Assembly: GCA_024222295.1 (NCBI GenBank)
Contig: JAAEPF010000017.1
Span: forward strand, 62,001 to 126,000
Reading direction: 5' to 3'
Source of the DNA: Actinomycetes bacterium
Lineage (GTDB): Bacteria > Actinomycetota > Acidimicrobiia > Acidimicrobiales > Microtrichaceae
Length of the DNA stretch: 64,000 bases
Part shown: positions 17,293-26,266 of the stretch, piece by piece
Layout of the letters: each line of letters begins with the position of its first letter
Position numbering within the stretch: the stretch's first letter is position 1
Made by a program: the position numbers and the translations under genes
The notes under the pieces: generated by a model
Told to the model about the DNA's origin: nothing
What the model saw: only the letters and a program-made list of their open reading frames with translations
The model's database searches: none

Positions 17293-17295
17293 GTT
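17290..17295 (+). promoter_or_regulatory. -10 box of the LLM gene, overlapping the upstream stop codon
   Basis: TAGGTT at 17290-17295 contains the TAG stop of the preceding gene. It lies 5 nt before GTG 17301 and 8 nt before ATG 17304, with no Shine-Dalgarno, so a leaderless start is likely. Confidence 0.5.
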
Positions 17296-17303
17296 CGCTT
17301 GTG

Positions 17304-18200
17304 ATGAAGATCGGTGTGGCGTTGCCGACTATGGCGGAGGGGTACTCGAGGGCCACCACCCTCGAATGGTCTGCTGGGATTGACGCGGGGCCTTACTCGT
17401 CGATCAGCTGTGGCGAGCGGATCACATTCCGCAATGTCGAGATGATGGTCACGCTGTCAGCCGCGGCTGCGCTCACCGAGCGGGTGAAGGTGTTCGCCAA
17501 CCTCGTGGTCGCGCCGTTCCACCCAGCGGCGCTGGCCGCAAAGGAGCTCGCCACGCTCGATGTGCTCTGCGATGGCAGGCTCGTCGTCGGCGTGGGAGTC
17601 GGTGGCCGCGAGCACGACTACCGGGCGGCCGACTCCAGCTTCGACAACCGCCACGAACGCCTCGACCAGGCCGTGGCGGAGATGCGCTCGATCTGGGCAG
17701 GCAACGCCCCGTTTGAGGGGGCCGACCCTGTCGGCCCCACCCCGGTGCAGGGAGATGGCATCGAGATCCTCGCCGGGGCGATGGGCCCCAAGGGACTCGG
17801 TCGGGCGGCCAAGTGGGCCGACGGCGTATCGGGCTTCGCCCTCACCGCGGACGGCCACGAGATCCGCGAGTCCGCCGAGGCGGCCAAGGCGCAGTGGCAC
17901 CGTGCCGGGCGCGACGCCGGGCCCCGGTTCATCACCGGCTGCTTCTACTTACTCGGTACCCCGGACCCGCAGGCCGAGCTGCGGCAGTTCACCTACGACT
18001 ACCTGGAGATCTTCGGCAAGACGATCGCGCGGTCGCTTGCCGATGATGCACCCGTGTGGAACCCGGCCCGCCTCGAACGGGTTCTCGACGATGCAGCTGC
18101 CGCTGGCGCGGATGAGTTCATACTCGTGCCCGGCACCGTCGACCCGGCTTGTCTCGCCGCCACCACCGAAGTGGTCGGCAACTGGCTTGCCTCTCGCTGA
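17304..18200 (+). CDS. LLM-class (luciferase-like, probably F420-dependent) oxidoreductase
   Basis: Alpha/beta-barrel oxidoreductase of 298 residues. The N-terminus MKIGVALPTMAEGYSR, then TERVKVFANLVVAPFHPAALAAKELATLDVLCDGRLVVGVGVGG and the (N)RHERLDQAVAEMRSIW helix, are typical of the actinobacterial luciferase-like monooxygenase family, most of which use coenzyme F420. Substrate cannot be told. Start is ATG 17304 or the adjacent GTG 17301. The gene has its own promoter overlapping the pilus cluster stop, so it is not part of the pilus operon. A conserved palindrome follows the stop by about 66 nt. Confidence 0.88.
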   Translation: MKIGVALPTMAEGYSRATTLEWSAGIDAGPYSSISCGERITFRNVEMMVTLSAAAALTERVKVFANLVVAPFHPAALAAKELATLDVLCDGRLVVGVGVGGREHDYRAADSSFDNRHERLDQAVAEMRSIWAGNAPFEGADPVGPTPVQGDGIEILAGAMGPKGLGRAAKWADGVSGFALTADGHEIRESAEAAKAQWHRAGRDAGPRFITGCFYLLGTPDPQAELRQFTYDYLEIFGKTIARSLADDAPVWNPARLERVLDDAAAAGADEFILVPGTVDPACLAATTEVVGNWLASR

Positions 18201-18266
18201 GTTCCCGGGTCCCACCGACCCGTCACGCCTATTGCTGTCGTTGGGCGACGGCCATCCGTTCTCGCT

Positions 18267-18309
18267 TTGTCGGTGCTGAATCACGCCAGGCGTGATTCAG
18301 CACCAACAG
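18267..18309. repeat. Conserved intergenic palindrome, copy 2 (3' of the LLM gene)
   Basis: Left arm GGTGCTGAATCACGCC, central A, complementary right arm GGCGTGATTCAGCACC (16 bp), then a C-A mismatch and further pairs outside. Compared with copy 1 the G-C pair inside the stem has become A-T on both arms (GGATCAC/GTGATCC to GAATCAC/GTGATTC). Confidence 0.9.
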
Positions 18310-18426
18310 AAGCCCCGGCGATGCGGGTCTCCGGACGTCCGGTGCGGTCCTAGCAGACCGGTGGTGACTTGTGACCGGGTCGCGCGACCCGTTGTCAGGG
18401 TCCCCGTGCGCGGCGATGGTCGGGTC

Positions 18427-19371
18427 ATGGGAGATCAACGAGCAATCACACTCGCCGCCGACCAGCACGGACTGGTCACCACCCGCCAGCTTCTGGCCCG
18501 GGGCATGAGTCCACAGCAGGTCAACCGGATGCAGCACGGGTCCGACTGGGAGCTCACCAATCCGACCGTGCTGCGGCACCGGGCGGCTCCGCACACGCCA
18601 GCACAACGGGTGGCCGGCTACGTGATGACCGTGGCCGAAGAGGCGATCCTGTCGCACGAGTCGGCCGGCGCCTGGTGGGGGTTGCGCGGGTGCAGGCTGG
18701 AAGACCCGGTGCAGGTCACCACGGCGATCAGGCGCCACCGCCACCTCGACGGTCTGGAGCTGCGCACGGTCCGCAGTCTCGATGAGCGCTGGGTAACCCG
18801 CCACGACGGAGTACGGGTGGCCCGCCCCGAACTGGTCGCCATGCAGCTGATGGGCACGATGCAGTACGAGCGTGCAGAGCGGTTCGTCGACCAGCTGTGG
18901 TCGATGAAGCTGTTGAGCGGGCGTTCGCTGGCGATGATGCTGGCCGACCTGTCCGCCTCGGGCCGCAACGGGATCGCCAACCTGCGCCGCTTCTACCTCG
19001 CCCGCGGAGATGGCTACACGCCGCCGGATTCGATGCTCGAGGCCCGCGTCGAGAGGATCCTGGCCCGAGCCGGAATAGCGGTCCGCCGACAGGTCGACCT
19101 GGGCGACGGCCACTGGTCGGCGCGCGTGGACTTCCTGCATGAGCACCTGCCCGTCGTGGTCGAGGTGCAAAGCGAGCTGCACCATTCGAGCCTCACCGAC
19201 ACCGAGCACGACCGCCGTCGGCTTGCCCAGCTCGAGGCCGACGGATTCGCGGTTGTAGCTGTGACCGATAGGGAGGTGTGGGCCAACCCGCTCTCTGTGG
19301 TGTCGAGGGTCCGCAAGGGGATCCGTATCGCCCAGGCCGGTTTCGTTGGCGCTGAATCACCCGTGGCGTGA
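18427..19371 (+). CDS. AbiEi-antitoxin-like N-terminus plus DUF559 nuclease-like domain
   Basis: 314 residues from ATG 18427, preceded by GATGGT at 6 nt; an ATG 135 nt upstream lies next to the palindrome and is unlikely. The N-terminal 60 residues (ADQHGLVTTRQLLARGMSP, LTNPTVLRHRAAP, LSHESAGAWWGL) resemble the winged-helix of AbiEi-type antitoxins. The C-terminal about 100 residues (PDSMLEARVERILARAGI, WSARVDFLHEHLPVVVEVQS, DRRRLAQLEADGFAVVAVTD) look like DUF559, a restriction-endonuclease-like fold. This architecture is common and standalone in actinobacteria. No toxin partner is adjacent, so a toxin-antitoxin role is not supported. The 3' end of the gene runs into a conserved palindrome, with the TGA inside the hairpin. 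Confidence 0.75.
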   Translation: MGDQRAITLAADQHGLVTTRQLLARGMSPQQVNRMQHGSDWELTNPTVLRHRAAPHTPAQRVAGYVMTVAEEAILSHESAGAWWGLRGCRLEDPVQVTTAIRRHRHLDGLELRTVRSLDERWVTRHDGVRVARPELVAMQLMGTMQYERAERFVDQLWSMKLLSGRSLAMMLADLSASGRNGIANLRRFYLARGDGYTPPDSMLEARVERILARAGIAVRRQVDLGDGHWSARVDFLHEHLPVVVEVQSELHHSSLTDTEHDRRRLAQLEADGFAVVAVTDREVWANPLSVVSRVRKGIRIAQAGFVGAESPVA

Positions 19372-19383
19372 TCCAGCGCCAGC
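19345..19383. repeat. Conserved palindrome, copy 3 (overlaps the DUF559 gene stop)
   Basis: GTTGGCGCTGAATCAC (19345-19360) pairs with GTGATCCAGCGCCAGC (19368-19383), with one A-C mismatch, a T-G pair in the outer part and a 7-nt loop CCGTGGC. The stop codon TGA 19369-19371 is inside the right arm, so this copy is partly coding. Confidence 0.85.
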
Positions 19384-19466
19384 AAAGGGGGAGGGTGTGG
19401 CAGAGAACGTCAGGAATTGGGCAGGGCTGCCGTTGCATCCGACGAGCACGCGGAATCAGGTGTCGG

Positions 19467-19472
19467 TACGAT
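19467..19472 (+). promoter_or_regulatory. Possible -10 box of the aldehyde dehydrogenase gene
   Basis: TACGAT at 19467-19472 would give a leader of about 75 nt ending in AAAAGGGG before GTG 19554. No convincing -35 was found. Confidence 0.35.
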
Positions 19473-19553
19473 CGCGGGACCGCAGTCACGCGGGCCGGCT
19501 GCTGACGACGGGAAACCCCCGCAAGGACGGCCCGGCGACCAAAAGGGGACACA

Positions 19554-20990
19554 GTGAAGGTCTACGAGAACCACTACATCAACGGCACGTGGGCTCCCGG
19601 CACCGGGAGCAACACGATCGACGTGATCGACTCCGCCACCGAAGAGGTCATCGGGCGCGTACCCGAAGGCACAGCGGCCGATGTCGACGCCGCCGTCGCA
19701 GCCGCCAAGGAGGCCTTCGACTCCTGGTCGAACACCCCCACCGACATCCGCGCCAAGTACCTGCGTGACATCGGTGCCAACCTTGCCGCCCGCTACGACG
19801 ACATCGTCGACACGATCTCCGCCGAGGTCGGCTCTCCCAAGGCCTTCGCCCAGATGGTCCAGGCCGGGCTGTCGCTCGGTGAGTGGGACTCGTTCGCCAA
19901 CCTCGTCGAGAACTACGAGTTCGAGGAAACGGTCGGCAACTCGCTGGTGGTCCGCGAGCCGATCGGTGTCGTCGGCGCCATCACGCCGTGGAACTACCCC
20001 CTCTACCTGATCATCTGCAAGGTCACCCCGGCGCTCGCAGCCGGCTGCACCGTGGTGCTCAAGCCGTCTGAGATCACCCCGCTCAACGCGTACATCCTCG
20101 CCGAGGTTCTCGACGAGGTCGGCCTGCCCGCAGGCGTGTTCAACATGGTCGTCGGCACCGGCCCCGAGGTGGGCGCGGCGCTCAGCTCGCATGCCGACGT
20201 GGACATGGTCAGCTTCACCGGCTCCGGCCGCGCCGGCGCCGAGGTGCAGCGCGCCGCTGCCGCCACCGCCAAGCGTGTCGGCCTCGAGCTCGGCGGCAAG
20301 TCCGCCAACATCGTGCTCGACGACGCCGATCCGGCCGCCATCGGCCTCGCCTCGGTATTCGGCTGCATGCTCAACTCCGGCCAGACCTGCTCGGCGCTCA
20401 CCCGCCTGCTGGTGCCCGAGTCCCGCAAGGACGAGTACACCGACGCGATCCTCGCCGAGGCCTCGCAGATCCGTCTCGTCGACCCCAAGGCCGACGAGCC
20501 CGACATGTTCCACGCCCTCGGCCCGCTCAGCTCCAAGGCCCACCAGGAGCGTGTGCGCTCCTTCATCCAGAAGGGCATCGACGAGGGTGCCACAGTCGCC
20601 CTGGGCGGCCCCGAGCAGCCGGAGGACATGGAGAAGGGCTACTACGTGAAGCCCACCGTGTTCACCGACGTGACTCCCGACATGACAATCGCCCAGGAGG
20701 AGATCTTCGGCCCGGTGCTGTCGATCATCACCTACTCCGATGACGACGAGGCCGTCGAGATCGCGAACGACACCGTCTACGGCCTGGCCGGAGCGGTGCA
20801 GTCGGCTGACCAGGACCGTGCCCTGTCGGTCGCACGCCGGATGCGGACCGGCCAGATCGACGTGAACGGTGGCTCGTTCAACCCGGCAGCCCCGTTCGGT
20901 GGCTACAAGCAGTCCGGCAATACCCGTGAGCGTGGTCGCTGGGGTCTCGAGGAGTTCCTCGAGACCAAGTCGATCCAGCTCCCCGGCTGA
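19554..20990 (+). CDS. NAD(P)-dependent aldehyde dehydrogenase
   Basis: Oxidises an aldehyde to the acid. It is 478 residues, standard ALDH superfamily length. Conserved features: VVGAITPWNYPLYLIICKVTPALAAGCTVVLKPSE (cofactor site), FTGSGRAGAEV, catalytic base Glu245 in LELGGKS, nucleophile Cys279 in NSGQTCSALTR, EEIFGPVLSI and PFGGYKQSG near the end. The LLxxSGRNxG-type substrate clues are not specific enough to name the substrate. Start GTG 19554 follows AAAAGGGG by about 6 nt. It is flanked on both sides by copies of the palindrome, so it is a monocistronic unit. Confidence 0.93.
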   Translation: MKVYENHYINGTWAPGTGSNTIDVIDSATEEVIGRVPEGTAADVDAAVAAAKEAFDSWSNTPTDIRAKYLRDIGANLAARYDDIVDTISAEVGSPKAFAQMVQAGLSLGEWDSFANLVENYEFEETVGNSLVVREPIGVVGAITPWNYPLYLIICKVTPALAAGCTVVLKPSEITPLNAYILAEVLDEVGLPAGVFNMVVGTGPEVGAALSSHADVDMVSFTGSGRAGAEVQRAAAATAKRVGLELGGKSANIVLDDADPAAIGLASVFGCMLNSGQTCSALTRLLVPESRKDEYTDAILAEASQIRLVDPKADEPDMFHALGPLSSKAHQERVRSFIQKGIDEGATVALGGPEQPEDMEKGYYVKPTVFTDVTPDMTIAQEEIFGPVLSIITYSDDDEAVEIANDTVYGLAGAVQSADQDRALSVARRMRTGQIDVNGGSFNPAAPFGGYKQSGNTRERGRWGLEEFLETKSIQLPG

Positions 20991-21010
20991 CCCACCCGAT
21001 CCCGGTTGGC

Positions 21011-21027
21011 GCCCCGGTCCCCGGGGC
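21011..21027 (+). terminator. GC hairpin after aldehyde dehydrogenase
   Basis: GCCCCGG-TCC-CCGGGGC, a 7-bp all-GC stem 20 nt after the stop and 20 nt before palindrome copy 4. Together they could act as a tandem terminator. Confidence 0.5.
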
Positions 21028-21046
21028 GGCTCATTCTCAGTGCTCC

Positions 21047-21085
21047 GTTCGAGCTGGATCACGGTTTCGGTGATCCAGCTCGAAC
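21047..21085. repeat. Conserved intergenic palindrome, copy 4 (3' of aldehyde dehydrogenase)
   Basis: GTTCGAGCTGGATCAC (21047-21062) pairs perfectly with GTGATCCAGCTCGAAC (21070-21085) across the loop GGTTTCG. The outer stem sequence differs from the other copies on both arms (TTCGAGCT/AGCTCGAA against TTGGTGCT/AGCACCAA), while ATCAC/GTGAT is kept. Confidence 0.9.
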
Positions 21086-21154
21086 ATTTCAGGGCTAACC
21101 CGGTGGGCGTCCACAGCCCTGCAGGGCGTAGCGTGGAACGTCTCACCCCACCCT

Positions 21155-21160
21155 TAGGTT
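21155..21160 (+). promoter_or_regulatory. Possible -10 box of the ABC exporter operon
   Basis: TAGGTT lies 10 nt before GTG 21171, without a Shine-Dalgarno. The spacing is at the long end of the leaderless pattern. Confidence 0.35.
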
Positions 21161-21170
21161 GCATTCCGTC

Positions 21171-23210
21171 GTGACCGCGCACACCCCCACAGACGAAGAG
21201 GTACCCGACGACGAGTCGCCCTCGGGCGGTGGCGTCTTCGGCGACCCTCCGGTCGGGACTACCGACGAAGACCGGGAGACCGTGGCGGAGGGCGCCGGCG
21301 CAACGATGGGCGACGGCGAAGAGGCGGCCCTGTCGATCTCGATGGGCTTCAAGCTCGTGTGGCGCTTCGTGAAGCTCCATCCGGGGCCGTTCGTGTTGTC
21401 GATTTTCGGCGGTGTCGGCTGGGCGGTGATGCTCGTGGCGGCCGCGGTGATCCTCGGCCGGGTGACCGACGAAGTGATCGAGCCGGCCTTCACCACGGGA
21501 GTCGAGAGCTCCACGGTGTGGTGGGCGGTCATCGCCCTCATGGCCGTTGGAGCACTTCGCGGACTGACGGTCGTGGTGCGCCGTTGGTTCGGGTCGGTGA
21601 CCGAGGCTCGCATGCAGCGCTCGTTGCGCACGGCAGTCGCTGACCGGCTGCTCGAGATGCCGTCGTCGTCCTACCGCCGGCGACCGACCGGCCAGCTGCT
21701 GGCCACATCCGACGTCGACGTCCTCACGGCCACCCAGATGCTGATGCCGTTGCCGTTCTCCCTCGGAGTGGCCGCCCTGTCGATCGTTTCGCTGGTCAGC
21801 CTGTGGCTGGCGGACCCGGTGTTCGCCCTGGTCGCACTGCTGCTGTTCCCGGCGCTGGCCTGGCTGTCGAAGTACTACACCAACAGGATCCACGAACCGG
21901 CTGCGCGGGTGCAGGCCAAGCTCGGCGTCGTGTCCTCGATCGCCCACGAGAGCTTCGACGGCGTGATGGTCGTCAAGACCCTCGCCCGCGAGGGCCCGGA
22001 ACGAGAGCGATTCAACGAGGCATCCGACAGCCTCGCCCAGGAGCGCATCGGGCTCGCCCGGCTCCATTCGATCTTCGAGCCGATGATCACCATGCTGCCG
22101 AATCTGGGCATGGTCACCCTGCTTCTCGCCGGCGCATGGCGCATCGAACAGGGAGGCGCCACCGCGGGTGACCTCGTGCAGGCGATCGCGCTGTTCGGCT
22201 GGCTGGCGTTCCCGATGCGGGTGGTCGGCTTCCTGTTCCAGGCGATGCCCCGGGCGGTCGTGTCGATCGCACGCGTCGATGACCTGCTCACCGAGCCCAC
22301 CGACCCCGCCTACGCACCTGAGCAGGACGAGATCACCCCGGCACAGTGGAAGGTCGTGGAGCCCAGCGCCGCCGGAAGCACCGAGGTGCCGGCGACCGTT
22401 GCCCGGAAGGGCACCGCCACCGCCACCTTGCCTGCCGGCCCGCTGTCGCTGCAGCTGGATGGCGTCGGTTTCGCCTACGGCGAATCGCCGGTGCTGCACG
22501 ACCTGAGCTTCACCGCCCAGCCGGGTGAGGTGATGGCCCTCGTGGGCTCCACGGGCTCGGGCAAGTCGACCCTCGTGAACCTGCTGGCACACCTCGATGC
22601 CCCCAATGACGGCCGGATCTGCATCGGCGGGGTCGACACATCCGAACTCGACGCCGACGAGCTGCGGCGAAACGTGTCCATCGCCTTCCAGGAGAGCTAC
22701 CTGTTCGCCGAGTCGATCGCCGACAACGTCCGACTGGGACGCGAAGTCGACGACGTCGAGGTTGCCAGATCCCTTCAGAGGTCCATGGCGGCCGGCTTCG
22801 TCGACGAACTCCCGGACGGCGTCGACACGGTCGTGGGCGAGCGCGGCATCACGCTCTCGGGAGGCCAGCGCCAGCGGGTCGCGCTGGCCCGGGCCCTGGC
22901 CGGCGGGCCTCGTGTGGTGGTGCTCGACGACTCGACGTCGGCGGTCGACCCCGTGGTGGAGTCAGCGATCCTCGAAGGCCTGCGCCAGGGGGACACGACC
23001 ATGCTGGTGATAGCCCACCGGCTCTCCACCATCCAGCTCGCGGACCGGATCGTGCACCTCGACGAGGGCACAGTGCGGTCGGTCGGCACCCATGAGGAAC
23101 TGCTCGAGGACCCCGAATACGTCGCACTGGTGACCGCCTACGAAGACGAGCCGTTCGAGGAAGAGCCCTCCGCAGCGCCATCGCCAGTAGATGGGGGAGG
23201 CCGGCTGTGA
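21171..23210 (+). CDS. ABC exporter half-transporter, degenerate-site subunit
   Basis: 679 residues. An acidic, disordered N-terminal extension of about 55 residues precedes six membrane helices of an ABC_membrane domain (about 60-350). The C-terminal ATPase (about 420-650) has Walker A GSTGSGKST, signature LSGGQRQRVALARAL and H-loop VIAHRLST. Walker B reads VVVLDDSTS, with Asp in place of the catalytic Glu, as in the degenerate site of heterodimeric exporters. It overlaps the next half-transporter by 4 nt (GTGA), so the two surely form a heterodimer. Substrate unknown (lipid or drug exporter class). Start taken as GTG 21171; a TTG four codons upstream is possible. Confidence 0.92.
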   Translation: MTAHTPTDEEVPDDESPSGGGVFGDPPVGTTDEDRETVAEGAGATMGDGEEAALSISMGFKLVWRFVKLHPGPFVLSIFGGVGWAVMLVAAAVILGRVTDEVIEPAFTTGVESSTVWWAVIALMAVGALRGLTVVVRRWFGSVTEARMQRSLRTAVADRLLEMPSSSYRRRPTGQLLATSDVDVLTATQMLMPLPFSLGVAALSIVSLVSLWLADPVFALVALLLFPALAWLSKYYTNRIHEPAARVQAKLGVVSSIAHESFDGVMVVKTLAREGPERERFNEASDSLAQERIGLARLHSIFEPMITMLPNLGMVTLLLAGAWRIEQGGATAGDLVQAIALFGWLAFPMRVVGFLFQAMPRAVVSIARVDDLLTEPTDPAYAPEQDEITPAQWKVVEPSAAGSTEVPATVARKGTATATLPAGPLSLQLDGVGFAYGESPVLHDLSFTAQPGEVMALVGSTGSGKSTLVNLLAHLDAPNDGRICIGGVDTSELDADELRRNVSIAFQESYLFAESIADNVRLGREVDDVEVARSLQRSMAAGFVDELPDGVDTVVGERGITLSGGQRQRVALARALAGGPRVVVLDDSTSAVDPVVESAILEGLRQGDTTMLVIAHRLSTIQLADRIVHLDEGTVRSVGTHEELLEDPEYVALVTAYEDEPFEEEPSAAPSPVDGGGRL

Positions 23211-25003
23211 GCATCATCGACCCGGCTCCCAAGACCGACGACGAGCCGTCGGAGGCCAAGGCACTCGAGGTGCTGCGGGCCGGTGTGGCGGCCAGCCCCG
23301 AGCTGCGCAAGGGCTTCTTCGCCTCGGTCAGCTTCGCGATGGTGGTGTCCGCCGGTCGACTCGTTGTGCCCGTGTCGATCCAGCAGATCCTCGACAAGGG
23401 CTTCAGCGACTCCGGGCCCGACTGGACCTTCATCGTCACGGCGTGCCTTGTCGCATACGTGGCGATCCTCGCCCTGGCGGTGCTTGACCGGTTCACCCTC
23501 CTGCGCCTCATGACGACCGCCGAGCGGGTGCTCTATGGCCTGCGCACCCGCGCCTTCGGCCATGTGCACGACCTGAGCCTCGCCCACCATGGCGACTCCA
23601 AGCGGGGCGTGTTGGTGGCACGCGTAACCTCCGACATCGAGGTGCTCGCACAGTTCGCGTCCTGGGGAGCCATCTCCTGGGTGGTCAACCTCACGATGAT
23701 CGTGGTCGCGCTGATAGCGCTGGCCGCCTACCAGTGGCAGCTCGCGGTGGTCGTGTTCGTGTTGCTGGTCCCGGTTGTGCCGATCATGCGCACCGTCCAG
23801 AAGCGCCAACTGCGCGCCTACGACAACCTGCGCACCAGCGTGTCCGACACCCTTTCCACGATCTCGGAGACCATCGGCGGGGTTCGGGTCCTCCGCTCCT
23901 ACGGCGCCGTGCGGCGTGCCCGGCGCGAGCTCCACGAATCGATCGAGAAGCAGTACCGCAACCAGCTCGTCGCCCGGTTCTACTTCGCCATTATGTTCCC
24001 CGTTTCCGACCTGTTCAGCGGGCTCACCCTCGCAGGTGTCGTCGGTGTCGGGGTGTGGTGGGGGCCGGGTTGGGGCATGGCCGCGGGCACCCTCGTGGCC
24101 TGCTTGTTCATAACCAACCTGATCGTGCAGCCCGTCGCCGAGATCGGCGAGATCCTCGACCAGACACAGACCGCGCTCGCCGGTTGGCGCAAGGTGCTCG
24201 ACCTGATCGAGGAACCGGTGGACGTGCCCGAGCCGGACCACTCCGATGTGCTTCCACCCGGGGAACTGTCGATCGATGCCCAGGGTGTGTGCTTCGAGTA
24301 CGAGCCCGGCAGGCCGGTGCTCCGCGATGTCGACCTGCACCTGCCCGCCGGGATCAACGTGGCGATAGTGGGCGAGACCGGTTCCGGAAAGACGACGTTC
24401 GCGAAGCTGCTCTGCCGACTGGCTGACCCGACCGCGGGCACCGTGTCGGTAGGCGGTGTGGATCTTCGGGGTGTCGGTCGGGTGCAGCGAGCCGCCGGTG
24501 TGCGGCTGGTGCCCCAGGACGGCTTCCTGTTCGACACGACGATGCTGGACAATGTCCGCTACGGCCGTCCCGACGCCACAGACGACGAGGTCATGGCGTC
24601 CTTCGAGCAGCTCGGTCTCAAGGAATGGCTTGCCGGCATGCCCGACGGACTCGAAACCGAGGTCGGGGAGCGCGGCGACGCGCTGTCGGTCGGCGAGCGC
24701 CAACTCGTCGCATTGGCCCGGGCCCAGCTCGCCGATCCCGGCCTGTTGATCCTCGACGAGGCAACCTCCAACATCGACCCCGAAACCGAACGGAAGCTGG
24801 GCGAAGCCCTGGCCACGCTCGCGGAGGGGCGCACCACGGTCAGCATCGCTCACAGGCTCTCCACCGCAGAGGCTGCCGACCTGGTCGTCGTGTTCGACGC
24901 CGGCGAGATCGTGCAGAAGGGCACGCACGCCGAGCTCGTCTCCGAGGGCGGCGTCTACGGCGACCTGTACCAGTCCTGGATCGGCAACACCCGCAAGGGC
25001 TGA
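23207..25003 (+). CDS. ABC exporter half-transporter, catalytic partner
   Basis: 598 residues from GTG 23207. Six-helix membrane domain (about 40-320), then an ATPase domain with Walker [10 protein letters not shown], Walker [14 protein letters not shown] with the catalytic Glu, and H-loop SIAHRLST. Its signature motif is [15 protein letters not shown] instead of LSGGQ. Thus this subunit has the good Walker B and a changed signature, while the upstream partner has the good signature and a changed Walker B. Because each ATP site is built from Walker motifs of one subunit and the signature of the other, one composite site is fully canonical and the other doubly degenerate, as in TM287/288-type exporters. 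Confidence 0.93.
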   Translation: MSIIDPAPKTDDEPSEAKALEVLRAGVAASPELRKGFFASVSFAMVVSAGRLVVPVSIQQILDKGFSDSGPDWTFIVTACLVAYVAILALAVLDRFTLLRLMTTAERVLYGLRTRAFGHVHDLSLAHHGDSKRGVLVARVTSDIEVLAQFASWGAISWVVNLTMIVVALIALAAYQWQLAVVVFVLLVPVVPIMRTVQKRQLRAYDNLRTSVSDTLSTISETIGGVRVLRSYGAVRRARRELHESIEKQYRNQLVARFYFAIMFPVSDLFSGLTLAGVVGVGVWWGPGWGMAAGTLVACLFITNLIVQPVAEIGEILDQTQTALAGWRKVLDLIEEPVDVPEPDHSDVLPPGELSIDAQGVCFEYEPGRPVLRDVDLHLPAGINVAIVGETGSGKTTFAKLLCRLADPTAGTVSVGGVDLRGVGRVQRAAGVRLVPQDGFLFDTTMLDNVRYGRPDATDDEVMASFEQLGLKEWLAGMPDGLETEVGERGDALSVGERQLVALARAQLADPGLLILDEATSNIDPETERKLGEALATLAEGRTTVSIAHRLSTAEAADLVVVFDAGEIVQKGTHAELVSEGGVYGDLYQSWIGNTRKG

Positions 25004-25036
25004 GTGCCCCCTTTTCCGGCTGCACGGGCAAGGCAG

Positions 25037-25042
25037 TAGATT
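25037..25042 (+). promoter_or_regulatory. Possible -10 box of mdh
   Basis: TAGATT at 25037-25042, about 47 nt before GTG 25090. The predicted leader contains CTGAGGAG, a good Shine-Dalgarno. Confidence 0.4.
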
Positions 25043-25089
25043 TGCCGCTGCAAGAATCGCCCGAAACACCACCTCCTGAGGAGTCCCCC

Positions 25090-26079
25090 GTGCCCAAAGC
25101 CCCACTTCGCGTCGCCGTCACCGGAGCGGCCGGCCAGATCGGCTATTCGCTGCTGTTCCGCATCGCCAGCGGCGAGATGCTCGGTGAGGACCAGCCGGTC
25201 ATCCTCCAGATGCTCGAGATCACCCCGGCCCTCGATGCCCTGCGTGGGGTCGCCATGGAGCTGGATGACTGCGCGTTCCCCCTGGTGGCCGACATCGTGC
25301 AGACCGACGACGCCAACACCGCATTCGGCGACGCCGACGTGGCCCTGCTCGTGGGTGCCATGCCCCGCAAGGCCGGCATGGAGCGTTCCGACCTGCTCTC
25401 CGCCAACGGTGGCATCTTCAAGCCACAGGGCGAGGCGCTCGGAGCTTCGGCCAAGAAGGACGTCAAGATCCTCGTCGTGGGCAACCCCGCCAACACCAAC
25501 GCCCTCATCGCGATGAACAACGCCGAGGGTCTCGATCAGGGTCGTTTCACGGCCATGACCCGCCTCGACCACAACCGTGCGATGGCCCAGCTGGGCCAGA
25601 AGCTCGGCGCCCCGGTCTCCGAGATCACCAACATGACGATCTGGGGCAACCACTCCACCACCCAGTACCCCGACCTGTTCAACTGCCACGTGGCCGGCCG
25701 CAACGCCGCCCAGGCGGTCGGCGACCAGGCCTGGCTGGAGGACACCTTCATCCCCACCGTCGCCAAGCGCGGCGCCGCCATCATCGACGCCCGCGGCGCC
25801 AGCTCAGCCGCTTCTGCTGCCAACGCTGCCATCGACCACATCCGCAGCTGGCATCTCGGCACTCCGGAAGGCGACTGGGTGTCGATGGCGGTTCCGTCCG
25901 ATGGCTCCTACGGCGTGCCCGAAGGCATCATCTCGTCGTTCCCGTGCACCTGCGCCGACGGCGAGTACTCGATCGTGCAGGATGTCGAGATCAACGACTT
26001 CTCCCGCGCACGCATCGATGCCTCCGTCGCAGAGCTGGTTGAGGAGCGCGACGCCGTGGCCGAACTCGGCCTGATCTGA
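25090..26079 (+). CDS. mdh: NAD-dependent malate dehydrogenase
   Basis: TCA-cycle enzyme converting malate to oxaloacetate. It is 329 residues from GTG 25090, which follows CTGAGGAG by 7-8 nt; the frame is open 155 codons further upstream, but that overlaps the exporter gene. Features: [21 protein letters not shown] (NAD binding), the substrate-binding Arg stretch [35 protein letters not shown], and the catalytic-His motif [12 protein letters not shown]. This is the cytosolic-type bacterial MDH of actinobacteria. It functions with the succinate dehydrogenase encoded at 34.6-38.1 kb. A hairpin and a palindrome copy follow. Confidence 0.96.
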   Translation: MPKAPLRVAVTGAAGQIGYSLLFRIASGEMLGEDQPVILQMLEITPALDALRGVAMELDDCAFPLVADIVQTDDANTAFGDADVALLVGAMPRKAGMERSDLLSANGGIFKPQGEALGASAKKDVKILVVGNPANTNALIAMNNAEGLDQGRFTAMTRLDHNRAMAQLGQKLGAPVSEITNMTIWGNHSTTQYPDLFNCHVAGRNAAQAVGDQAWLEDTFIPTVAKRGAAIIDARGASSAASAANAAIDHIRSWHLGTPEGDWVSMAVPSDGSYGVPEGIISSFPCTCADGEYSIVQDVEINDFSRARIDASVAELVEERDAVAELGLI

Positions 26080-26100
26080 CCAACCGCCAGCAACTGAAAC

Positions 26101-26138
26101 CACCGCCCAGCGTCACCATCTGGAGGCACTGGGCGGTG
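26101..26138 (+). terminator. Hairpin terminator after mdh
   Basis: CACCGCCCAG (26101-26110) pairs perfectly with CTGGGCGGTG (26129-26138) over an 18-nt loop, 21 nt after the mdh stop. It is followed by ACTTCGTTTT, a weak T-run. Confidence 0.75.
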
Positions 26139-26162
26139 ACTTCGTTTTGGACCACCGTTCTG

Positions 26163-26202
26163 CTGGCGCTGGATCACGCCTGGCGTGATCCAGCTCGACC
26201 AG
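26163..26202. repeat. Conserved intergenic palindrome, copy 5 (3' of mdh)
   Basis: GCTGGATCACGCC-T-GGCGTGATCCAGC pairs 13 bp perfectly. The outer right arm (TCGACCAG) no longer matches the left arm (CTGGC), leaving an internal loop before CTGG/CCAG. This is the most decayed copy, and it stands behind a separate terminator. Confidence 0.85.
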
Positions 26203-26266
26203 AACGCCGTTGCAGGCGCTGGAGAACCGGTAGGCGCTCGGTTCGGGACCTGGCCAGAATGGGGCG

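Noticed and set aside
18427-19371. A toxin-antitoxin system from the AbiEi-like N-terminus
   Set aside because: No AbiEii-like nucleotidyltransferase or other toxin gene is adjacent, and the gene stands alone between palindromes.
19410-22592. A 1060-codon open frame on the minus strand opposite aldehyde dehydrogenase and the ABC exporter
   Set aside because: It is a mirror of two well-matched genes on the other strand, of low-complexity His/Arg/Val composition, as expected from high-GC third codon positions.
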